64,000 nt of DNA from Cutaneotrichosporon cavernicola (taxonomy: Eukaryota > Basidiomycota > Tremellomycetes > Trichosporonales > Trichosporonaceae), in NCBI RefSeq assembly GCF_030864355.1, contig NC_083396.1, positions 2,480,001 through 2,544,000 of the forward strand. The letters are read 5' to 3'. Shown one piece after another: positions 45,410 through 53,982 of the stretch (positions within the stretch are counted from its first letter, which is position 1; each line of letters begins with the position of its first letter). The notes below the pieces were generated by a model. The model had not been told where the DNA came from, ran no database searches, and saw only the letters and a list, made by a program, of their open reading frames with translations. The position numbers and the translations under genes are program-made.

Positions 45410-46550
45410 CGCAGGACAACCCTGCGTAGAACCCGATACAATCTACGCCGCAGCGTCCTCACCCTCGGCGAGCTGGTTGCGGCGCGTCGCCTCGCGGAAA
45501 ACACGCTCTTGATCGCGGTGGCACAGCACTTCTCAACGCCGGCCAGCAGGCACTAGTAGACCTTGTGCTGGAGCACGACGTGACCTCAGGAGCAGGCAGT
45601 GACGACGCTGAGGAGGTCGATTTGGCCGCTTTCGTACCCGGTGGCCTCTGCCGCCGGCTTTGTCTTGGCCCACGGAGAGTGAGGACGACGACATGGCCGA
45701 GACCGATGAGGAACTCGAGCAGCTCAGTGCCTCGGCGGTCCTGGATTCCCTACGCCACCGCTGCTGAGCAGGATACTGGGTTTGTTGAAGTCGGAGATGC
45801 CAGCGCAGACGGACCTCCGCCGGACCTGATTCCCACCACGTATCGCCGAGTTCTCCTCGACGCATTGCCAAGCTCAAGGACGTCCCCCTCTACTGCAAGT
45901 GCGCGCCCTGCCTCGGCGACCCATGCACCCCCACCACTTCCGGCCGGAGCTGGTGGAGTCCCTCCTGCCTGAGCACCTGAGCATCGGGCGCGACTCCTAG
46001 GCGAGCACAAGTAGATGATCGCAGAACAGCTTCCGCGCAACGCCTACACCAAGCCCGTGCCACCCGTCCACCCGAGCAGGTACTTCGGGGGAGCCTTGTA
46101 CCGTACGCCAAGAAGAAAAAGCCCTGACCAAACGACCCCAACTCGCCTCGGTACGACTTGGCAACCGATGCTATCCCTGTGTCTATGCCCGGATCACTCG
46201 CCACTGCCTCTACAAGTGGTAGCCTTATTTCGGTCGCCACGGATTCACGACGTGGACGTGGTACGCATTAACCCTCTCCCGCCAGTGCGACCTCGCCAAC
46301 CAGTGGCCTCGCCCTCCTGTACACAGTCTGCAGCCCGTGCACTTCCGGGTTCTCGCAACCGATGGCCCCAGCAAACCCACCATCCCCCAGAAGCGCGGCA
46401 GCCCTACGACACACGGGCCCGTTGTGTACAGTCTAGCCGACGAGTCCCGAACAGTGTGGTCACGGACGACGACGAGGTCGAGGTTTTCACGGCCATGAAC
46501 ATGGACATTGATCAAGCTCCACTAGGTCTCCGATACCCCATTAGTACTTG
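45410..46550 (+). pseudogene. Probable gene relic of unknown family
   Basis: Protein-like pieces occur in order on the + strand but switch frame repeatedly. RRSVLTLGELVAARRLAENT lies near 45450; LLNAGQQALVDLVLEHDVTS near 45530; SEDDDMAETDEELEQLSASA near 45680; AKLKDVPLYCKCAPCLGDPC near 45880 and HHFRPELVESLLPEHLSIG just after; DPNSPRYDLATDAIPVSMPG near 46140; VTDDDEVEVFTAMNMDIDQ near 46465. Stops and frame changes lie between them and I could not join them with introns. Codon-like composition and acidic or Ser-rich segments suggest a former nuclear protein, but I recognise no family. A heavily spliced functional gene is the alternative. Confidence 0.4.
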
Positions 46551-47578
46551 GTCATGCGCACGATGATGCCGCTATTCATGTCTCTCGAGAGCCGATAACT
46601 AAAGTATGGTGTGGGTGAGGGCCTAGTTGTTGGGCGAGGGCCAACTTGTTGATGAAGGCCCACTTGTTCAAGGATCCACTCATTTCGCTCTGGCCTCCTC
46701 TCCAACGTCTCAGTACTCACCATATAACAGGGCATCTATCCTCCTTCTCTCCTCTATCTACGCAGCTGCGCACCTACCCCTGTTACTCCTATGCTCCCTA
46801 TCCACAATACCCGTGTTCCACGGCTAAGCCCATTACGCCACTTCCCCTCGCGCTCTCCTCCTACTAAACTCACTTTCCTTGCTCGCCATTCACACTCAAC
46901 GTGTCCTCCATGCCTGCCACAATCTCTATGCTCTACTGAACTTGCCACTCCTTTATCAGCCACCCGGCGTGATGGCCCAGTGCCCCGAGGGAGCCCTCCC
47001 TCCCAGAAGACAACTCATCGCACCGGGCACCAGCAAACCGCCATTGTTGGTACCAGGCCCTTGGACAGGTGTTGGGCATTGGCGATTGTACTAATAATTC
47101 GCCCCCCCCCAGCTGACTCGTAGACTGCCACATCCGACGTATGGGGGTCAATATGGAGTTGTTGCTCGCAAGTCGCAAATGTGGTCTACCCAGCCACTGG
47201 CTCCAAGTGGTTGTCGAGTCTGAGGATCCCAACAGCGACTGCTTCTTCACTAACCAGACGTGGGGAGATAGAGAGGTGTGCGCGAGCAGGCAAGACTCGG
47301 TATCTGCCAATGCAAGCGTGAATGCATCGCCTCACATGTCAAGTGCACAGGGTGTCTGGATGGTGTCTAGTATTCCGCCCATAGTTCCATTTGTTGCACC
47401 CAGTAGCATTCCACTTAAGTACGAGTCCGCCCTTCCCCCCAGCGAGGAATTGATATAGCACTCACCTGCTGATTGTTTGCTCTAATGCCAAGGAGCAGGC
47501 ACGCACTGGAATATACTCATCTACAGTGACTCACTTAAGGGATAAAAAGTTCCAAAAATTCAAGCCTACCCAGGCCTG
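46551..47578. other. Intergenic, nothing recognised
   Basis: ORFs of 60-125 codons on both strands show no family features. A C-tract lies near 47103-47110. Just before the tRNA, two T-runs on the minus strand (around 47547-47560) fit RNA polymerase III termination for the tRNA gene. Confidence 0.4.
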
Positions 47579-47662
47579 GCGACAGCACGGGATTGAACCG
47601 TGGACCATTCGCAACAGAGATTGACCCCCAAAGCGAACATGCTACCACTACACCACAGTCGC
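47579..47662 (-). tRNA. tRNA-Pro (anticodon UGG) with 13-nt intron
   Basis: The 84-base minus-strand sequence folds as a cloverleaf. The acceptor stem GCGACTG/CTGTCGC has one mismatch; the D arm contains the A box TGGTGTAGTGG; the anticodon stem is TTCGC/GCGAA; the T arm CACGG-TTCAATC-CCGTG contains the B box. The anticodon TGG is at 47630-47628 in the loop TTTGGG. The 13 bases after position 37 (47626-47614) are the intron, in the canonical place for eukaryotic nuclear tRNAs. CCA is not encoded. T-runs just downstream can terminate Pol III. Confidence 0.9.
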
Positions 47663-48197
47663 ATCAATTGTTGATATTTGGGACTACTCCAAGCCGCTCA
47701 TATACGGCTGGCCATGGTGTTCCCAGTGCTCTGAGCGCCCCTTCTCTTTTTTGTACGATGGAGCATCCGAGTTGACGAGGTGTAGATTTCCTGCAGATCA
47801 GCTTGGTTTGCTGGCTAGTTGGGGCTAGAATTGGAGTTTGCCAGACAAATGCCTCCGAGAACTGATTCTCTCCCTTCTCGCACCCGCAATGGTGTGAGCA
47901 AACTCTGACAAGAGATCTGCAGGAATTGAATGCCGAGGACGACGAGACAATCAGTAGCGCCGCTGGCGCCGCTCGTCGGCAACAAAACTCCTCGACTGAC
48001 TGAACTAATGCCGGTGTCACCATGGACTTTGCCCTTGGCCTTCACTCGGTCTTGTCTTTCTAGAACTGGGATTTTACATACGAATCGACCCCGGACCTTC
48101 AAGGTCGCCGTCCGTTCAACACTCGCTCTCACGGCCCAAGTTTCTTCGCCGACTCCGCCCACCGACAGTCATCTCACGGAAAGAGTCCTTACACGCA
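47663..48197. other. Intergenic between tRNA-Pro and a small ORF
   Basis: No gene can be supported. A pair of CTGCAGATC / AGATCTGCAG words (near 47791 and 47912) flanks about 120 bases, but I cannot assign it to an element. Confidence 0.35.
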
Positions 48198-48383
48198 ATG
48201 GCTCCTGATGTGGCTCAACAGGCGGAGGTTACGCAGGCTCTTGCCATGCTGTCCAACATGATCGCCGCCAAGTCCATGGTCACCGAGGACCATGCGCAAG
48301 GTTTTGCTTCATTACCAATGCTGCTTCTCGCGCGACCAGAGTTAGTAACCTCGGATCCTCTTTCTCCCCTGCGATCGTGCTAG
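48198..48383 (+). CDS. Possible small protein of unknown function
   Basis: The ORF starts MAPDVAQQAEVTQALAMLSN and continues to MVTEDHAQ with good codon-like composition. Read through, it has 61 codons. Splicing a 39-nt GT-AG intron (48301-48339) would give a 48-aa protein ending ELVTSDPLSPLRSC. A further intron could extend it to the right, but that would run antisense into the ribosomal P2 gene, so I do not propose it. No family is recognised. It may also be a chance ORF in the 3' flank of the P2 gene. Confidence 0.25.
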   Translation: MAPDVAQQAEVTQALAMLSNMIAAKSMVTEDHAQGFASLPMLLLARPELVTSDPLSPLRSC

Positions 48384-48489
48384 CTCAACCAATACATCCT
48401 ATTTACACGCAACCAGTCGGGGCGCGCACAAGTCGTATCGTGTCGGGAAGTGGAGGGGATGGAGAAAGCGAGATGCGGGGACGCAACGC

Positions 48490-48934
48490 TTAGTCGAAGA
48501 GACCGAAGCCCATGTCGTCGTCGGACTCCTCCTTCTCCTCCTCCTTGGCCTCCTCAGCGGGGGCAGCGTCACCACCGCCAGTGGCGGCGCCGGCACCGCC
48601 AGCCGAAGCAGCGGCACCGCCCGAGGGGACGGACGAGAGCTTGGACGAGCCCTCAACGATGAGCTACAGTTAGCGAGTGTGCAAAAATTTGAACCAGAGG
48701 AGCAGTGCGTCGCAGCGCTGCTGCTGGCTTGCTGGAGCGCGCTGCCTGCCACCACTCCTCCTCGACGCGGCTCACCTCGTTGATGTCCTTGCCCGAAAGC
48801 TCAGCGATGACCTTGTCGAGCTTGGCGTCGTCAGCCTCGATGCCGACGGCGGCGAGAACGTCCTTGACGTCCTTGGCCGAGGGCGAGGTGTTGCCACCCT
48901 GCTGGAGGAGGAGGTAAGCGGCGAGGTGCTTCAT
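48490..48934 (-). CDS. 60S acidic ribosomal protein P2
   Basis: Two exons (48934-48776, 48663-48490) give 110 aa. The start [15 protein letters not shown], followed by [25 protein letters not shown] and SGKDINELI, is the P2 dimerisation domain. An Ala/Gly hinge then leads to the invariant acidic tail [16 protein letters not shown]1/P2 dimers form the ribosomal stalk that recruits and activates translation GTPases. The intron is 112 nt (48664-48775), long for this window, as often seen in ribosomal protein genes. The gene is divergent from the + gene at 49253, with 318 bases between the starts. Confidence 0.96.
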
Positions 48935-49252
48935 TTTCTGGCTGTCAGCTCTTGTCGAGCGCGACGACGCACTTATATGGCGACGTAAACCGATTTAAGC
49001 TGGAACAGCAGGAATACGCTTGGAGCCTGGGGATCAGCCCGTGTCCGATGCGCTCCACTGCGCGCTCGCTGTCGGTAACCTCGGCACTCACCTGTTGGGA
49101 TGTATGAAAGGACAAGGAGCAGAATTCGACGTTTCAACATTGGGACAACTTTGGCGGGGGTTTCGTCGGCGTTTCTGAGATTGGGTCTGTGGCACTTGTT
49201 AGGCGTGCCAAAGTAGGAGGGACAATTAGGTCCGGAAAGTGGAGGTTAGAGC
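48935..49252. promoter_or_regulatory. Divergent promoter region, ribosomal P2 / hypothetical gene
   Basis: 318 bases between opposite-strand ATGs. The P2-sense strand should contain a strong promoter. No specific element is claimed. Confidence 0.4.
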
Positions 49253-51277
49253 GTGACTGACTTGTCAACAGTGGCCGACACACACGCGCAGATGCATCCA
49301 CACCATGCACGACTAGCAATGGCCTCGGGGTGGGACACACCGCGACTACGCCAACGCCCCGCCTTTCTGACTCCTGGACCGACACAACCCGTTCCCTCTG
49401 CATCTCTCCGCGACGTCGAGGACCATGCCCAAGCTGGGCCGTCACCATGGCCCAAGACCCCATCCATACCGTGGTACGATAGGTACTCGCCGTCGAGTGC
49501 AACACCCTCGTCTGTCGGTCCCTCTGCCCGTTCTGCGCCATCCGGAGTATCGGGCCACACCACATCATCTACAATCCAATACCTCCGGCTCGCGTTTCAG
49601 GAGACGCCACCCAAGCTCAAGGAACTTGAGGAAGGCTGGCGGATCGCACGCCGCGCCGCGTCACGACCTGCTCCCGTTGTTGTCGTCGAACGAATCGGAG
49701 GGAAGAGCGAGCGACACGGTGAGCGGGAGCACCACCGCAGTGCGCGGAAAGGGGAGCGTGACCGCTGTAATCCAGATCGGGCTGAACGGCGACGTGCACA
49801 ACAACATGAACCCGAACAGCGTGAACGAGCACAACAAGGTCGGGCTGAACGACGAATACCAGAACAAGGACCAGGGAGGCAGTGGGAACACCGAGAGCGG
49901 GAACGAGAACGAGCACGACTAGAGCGACCAGCACGCGATCCTGACCTCCCACCCGCTCCCCCAACACGGGAGGAGGACCAACGACGGCAACCAACAGCAC
50001 GAGAACTGTACGAACACCGCCCGGAGCTCGGGACGAAGAGGGGTGCCGACCGCATCCGCCCGCCTCATGACCCACCAGCCGCGGTGCCAGCGGACAAGGG
50101 GAAACAGCGTGCGGTGCTGGACGAGCACTCGGTCGGCCAGTCCACTGGGTTGCTCACACCACCCGAGAGCCCGGCTCCGCGTGCCGCCCTCGCCCGACAG
50201 AGGCCCAAAGGAACCCCGCGGCCTCTCGTACGCTTTGTATCGCCCCCGCCTCCAAGCGAGCCAGAGTCTGGTCCGAGCGGATGGTCTGGGCCGTCCTGTC
50301 CATCACGATCGACCTCTGGTCCCTCCCAGCCATCCCGTTCCTCCCAGCCATCAAGCACGCCAACAGACGACACGCCGACCCCAACGCTGCGTCTAACAAT
50401 CCCAACACTCCGCGTCATGTCCGCCACCATGCCCCACGAGATCCCGCCATCCGTTGTATCCGACCCGACGCCGCCGTTCACCCTACCAGACCTGCCACTT
50501 CCACCGCCAGCACGACTTGCCGTCCCAGAACCAACACGACCTGCTTCAGCAACATCACGACCTGCGCGTCTGTCCCCTCCAAGACCAACACGCCGCACTT
50601 CGCTTACGCCACCTAATCCTGAATCCAAAGTACTCGAACCCATACTTGTCCAACACCTCCCGCTCACCCGTCACCCAGAGCCTCTGAGCCGCAAATCGTC
50701 CGACGCGATTGTCGTGCATTCTCCGTCCGCCTCCGTAGCCCTCACCCTCAACTACCGCCGGCTGACCGCGAACGTGAACCGTGCCGGCGACGAGGTGACG
50801 ATCGAGGGCCGAGCGCCGCAGGTGCTCCGCTTAGCAGAGTCGGCGAGCTGGGCAGCGTCCCAGCGCAGCCTGTGGCAGCTCGTCGACCGCCTCGTTACAG
50901 ATTACAAGCGCCGCACACCGCGTATCAAAGTCTTCACACCGCTCGGCGAGCTCGTCGTCACCTGCTGCGAACCGCCAGACATTGTGCTGTCTTATCTCGA
51001 CGCCAACGACGCAACCACCAAAGTCCGCTTACGCTACAGCCTCTCGTTGTTCGAGGCCGTCCTCGACACGTCAACCCACAAACCACGAGGAACGCGCGAC
51101 GAGACGCACCGCGCTCGCCGATCCATCCCCCTGAGCTGGAGTGGACAAGGGGAGCGCGCGGCTCTCGCCCTCGGTGTCGACTTTAGCGACTGGGAGAGTG
51201 CGGAGAAAGATGCCGTTCGCCGTCTCTGGTCTCTGCGCGAGGACTGGGCACGCTTCGTTCCGGGATACAACCATTAA
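49253..51277 (+). CDS. Hypothetical protein with charged low-complexity middle and conserved-looking C-terminal domain
   Basis: A single-exon ORF of 674 aa; Met at 49319 is an alternative start. After a Pro/Ser-rich N-terminus, an ETPPKLKELEEGWRIARRAA helix begins an Arg/Glu/Gln-rich tract (about 155-270, many RERERAR-like words). A Pro/Ser/Thr-rich linker extends to about 500. The last 170 residues look folded: VALTLNYRRLTANVNRAGDE is followed by VLRLAESASWAASQ, RSLWQLVDRLVTDYKRRTPR, IKVFTPLGELVVTCCEPPDI and FSDWESAEKDAVRRLWSLRE. I do not recognise the domain. The alternation of strands with one long helix is reminiscent of polo-box-like folds, but this is a guess. No function is assigned. 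Confidence 0.7.
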   Translation: MTDLSTVADTHAQMHPHHARLAMASGWDTPRLRQRPAFLTPGPTQPVPSASLRDVEDHAQAGPSPWPKTPSIPWYDRYSPSSATPSSVGPSARSAPSGVSGHTTSSTIQYLRLAFQETPPKLKELEEGWRIARRAASRPAPVVVVERIGGKSERHGEREHHRSARKGERDRCNPDRAERRRAQQHEPEQRERAQQGRAERRIPEQGPGRQWEHRERERERARLERPARDPDLPPAPPTREEDQRRQPTARELYEHRPELGTKRGADRIRPPHDPPAAVPADKGKQRAVLDEHSVGQSTGLLTPPESPAPRAALARQRPKGTPRPLVRFVSPPPPSEPESGPSGWSGPSCPSRSTSGPSQPSRSSQPSSTPTDDTPTPTLRLTIPTLRVMSATMPHEIPPSVVSDPTPPFTLPDLPLPPPARLAVPEPTRPASATSRPARLSPPRPTRRTSLTPPNPESKVLEPILVQHLPLTRHPEPLSRKSSDAIVVHSPSASVALTLNYRRLTANVNRAGDEVTIEGRAPQVLRLAESASWAASQRSLWQLVDRLVTDYKRRTPRIKVFTPLGELVVTCCEPPDIVLSYLDANDATTKVRLRYSLSLFEAVLDTSTHKPRGTRDETHRARRSIPLSWSGQGERAALALGVDFSDWESAEKDAVRRLWSLREDWARFVPGYNH

Positions 51278-51457
51278 CATGTTGTCACTGTCTGTAGTCT
51301 TAATCCGCTTCATGCATTGGGCCATGCCCTTCTGCCTCTTGACTTTACCTCTGGGTGCCTGGATTTTGCGACGGAACCAAATTGTCCACCTTCGGAGAGG
51401 GAGATTTCGGCTCTGTACGCAACTCGTTTGCATTCAGCAACCACTAAACCCACAACC

Positions 51458-52588
51458 ATGTCCTTGGTACGCCCGGCGCGCCGCCTCCTTTCCCGCGCGC
51501 AAGCGCCACTTGCGCGCGCGGCGTCGACTTCAACGCCTGTAGCTCCCACCTCCCAAAAGCCGGGCAAGGAGCTGGGCAACCTCTCGCCAAAGGAGGTGGC
51601 CAACCTAACCCGCCCCCTCATGCCTCACTACACTGTTGCGCGGTCGCCCGACTACCCGAACCACATGAAGGATGCGCCTCAGCACCGTATCTACAACTTT
51701 CCCAACAATACGTTCCCACCGTTGCCGGAGAGCGAGCACCCGATCGCGTTGGGCGAAAACATGGTCGCCAAGAACATGCGCGTTTTGGGTGCGCTTACGG
51801 GATACACCCGTCAGGAGCTTGAGGGCCTTTACCGGTACCCTGTTGATATGCGGCGTGTTGTGAACATGACTAAGAAGGGCAAGATGTGAGTTGGGAAAGA
51901 AGGAGAGGGACGAGAGAGGGAGAGGAGAGAAGAGAGTGGCAGGCCGCGGATGGAGAGGAAAAGACGGCCGACTTGGGAGGGAAACGAAGAGAAAAAGGAG
52001 GAAGAGGAGAAGAGAGGATACGGAAGAGGAGAGAAGACAAGATGGACTAACCCCAGGTCCTCGTTCTTCTCGGTAATGGTTGTCGGCGACCCGAAGCGTG
52101 GACTGGTCGGTATTGGGCACGGCAAGAACGAGAACGCTGGACAGGCGAATATTCGCGCCTTCCACCAGGCCGTGCTCAACATGGACGCTGTGCCGCGTTT
52201 TGAGAACCGTACGCTGTACGGCCAGGGCTCCGACCTGCGCGTCAAGTGGCGCGCGACGACGGTGATTATGCGTGCGCGCCCACCCGGATTCGGCCTGCAG
52301 GTTCCTCACGTGCTTCACCGCATCTTCTCGGCGTGCGGAATCCGCGACGCTAGCGCCCAGATCCTTGGGTCGACCAACAAGACCCAGGTCGTCAAGGCTG
52401 CGCTCCAGATCATCCACGGTGGTGTACGTCTTGGAGGAAGAAGAGAGCTGACGGCAGGCGTTGCCACCTGGATCGGGTACCGGCAAGAGCAGGGCGCGCA
52501 GGGAGAACAAGGGCGCTGGCATGCGCACACTTCGCGAACTGGAGCGCATGCGCGGACGCCACGGTATCGACATGAACCGCCACCTCTA
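51458..52588 (+). CDS. Mitochondrial small-subunit ribosomal protein uS5m
   Basis: Three exons (51458-51885, 52057-52423, 52457-52588) give 308 aa. An Arg/Ala/Ser-rich N-terminus (MSLVRPARRLLSRAQAPLAR) fits a mitochondrial targeting sequence. The S5 domain follows: RVVNMTKKGKMSSFFSVMVV, GDPKRGLVGIGHGKNENAGQ, VIMRARPPGFGLQVPHVLHR and ACGIRDASAQILGSTNKTQV. uS5m sits near the mRNA entry and decoding region of the mitoribosome. The C-terminal exon reads LPPGSGTGKSRARRENKGAG and then RELERMRGRHGIDMNRHL. The first intron (171 nt) is almost pure purine on the sense strand; the second is 33 nt. An ATG at 51317 in the same frame is probably leader, because the targeting-peptide start at 51458 fits better. 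The gene is convergent with UBC6. Confidence 0.93.
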
Positions 52589-52717
52589 GGCGGGTCCACA
52601 TTTGCACGCTACTCATGCACACATATACGCCATGCAGAGGGAGGAAGGGAGAGGCAATGCCAGATGGAGGGTACAAATGGGTCAGACAACTATGGCAGGC
52701 ACAACGAACGCTCTACT

Positions 52718-53982
52718 TTATTCTCGTCCTTTGGAGATGCGACCAAGGACAGCGAGGACGACAATGGCAATGAGCCATCGCCATGAAGGGATCCAGCGGG
52801 CGTTAGGCAGCTGCCGTTGCTGCACGACCTGTTGCGGTGCATGCTGGGCATCGGCTAGAGTTGGGGTTTCGGGGGGATTGGGAGGATTGACGGCGGGGAA
52901 CTGCGTGCGAGTATTGGAACTGGTGGATGCGGGTGTCGAGCGTCCAGAGGACACCGGCGTGTCAAGAGCGGCTGGCGCACCTCCTTTCACTTCTGTGTTC
53001 TGATCAGTCAGCGTCACACACGCCATGTGACATACCGAAGCAGACGGCTGCTGCCCCATGTCTGGCAGGTCCGTCATGGCCGGCGTCGCGTACAGACGTA
53101 AGCTACCGATGCGACTTTCGGCTCACCTTCGGGAAGATATCACGGAACTTCTTGCTGTTCAGATTGAACGCATGCGACTTGGTCGCAAAATCGCGCTTCT
53201 GAGCGTCGGTGGTCTTGACAGCACCGGCGGTGATCCTATCGCGTGAGAGACATCACGGGCACAGCACTCACTCGTCACTAAGCATGAAGCTAAGCAGACC
53301 TGTCAGGATCGTAGCTACAGACCTGGCCGTCAGTCTCGCCCAGACTCGAGGCGACAGGCTCACCAAGCTGCATTCCACCTGCACATGTGGTCAGTAATCA
53401 TTCTCGTAGGGGACGGCATCACGTAACGTACGTGCTGGGGTGACTGCCGTTAGCGGTCATCTAACTGGTTGCAGATAACGTACTAGGAGGTCATGCTCAT
53501 GCAGATCTTGGCACCACACTCGAAGCGACCCGTCGGCGTGAACATCTTAACATCAGGCGGCTTGAAGGCTGCATGTCAGCCAACGCGCCCGACTCCAACT
53601 CACGGTAGTCGCTGGGAAACCAGATGAGGCCGTGGTACTCGCCTCCCGCGTACGGCGTGTCAGGTGGTCCACGCTATCGTCAATTCCGCGTTACGTTGCA
53701 GCTCACAATGATAAAGTGCCCTACGCGTCAGTGGTTGAGGAAAGGAGGGGACAGCCAAGGCCAAATGAAGGTACTCACAGTCGAGGATGTTCCTCTCCTC
53801 GGGCAGCGCCCAGATAAAAGGCGGCGGCGCCTTCTGCATCGCGAGGTACTCCTGTATGTTAGCAGAGGTAGTTGGAGTCGGATGCTTGGTGAGGCGGTGC
53901 ACACCTTCTGGAGCTGGGATTAGCGTTATTTATCGCCACCGGGGGGGGCACGTACCCTCTTCTGCGCGACCTTGGACGCCAT
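52718..53982 (-). CDS. UBC6: ER-anchored ubiquitin-conjugating enzyme E2 (Ubc6/UBE2J type)
   Basis: Twelve exons are inferred: 53982-53956, 53913-53905, 53851-53779, 53720-53707, 53673-53604, 53568-53484, 53443-53432, 53378-53364, 53322-53272, 53235-53127, 53092-53036, 52999-52718. They total 804 nt and 267 aa. The start MASKVAQKRLQKEYLAMQKA is typical, as are [40 protein letters not shown] and AKICMSMTSYHPSTWN. The catalytic Cys87 is at the same position as in yeast Ubc6. A Ser/Pro linker leads to a C-terminal tail anchor, WRWLIAIVVLAVLG. Ubc6 works in ER-associated degradation. Intron 10 (53126-53093) keeps the frame into YATPAMTDLPDMGQQ only if it ends in TG. Intron 11 (36 nt) has no stop and could be retained. 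Exons of 9, 12, 14 and 15 nt are notable. Confidence 0.9.

Noticed and set aside
53093..53126. Explaining the UBC6 exon 10/11 junction with a 24-nt intron ending at 53103
   Set aside because: It is below any plausible intron size and gives a frame that stops before the tail anchor.
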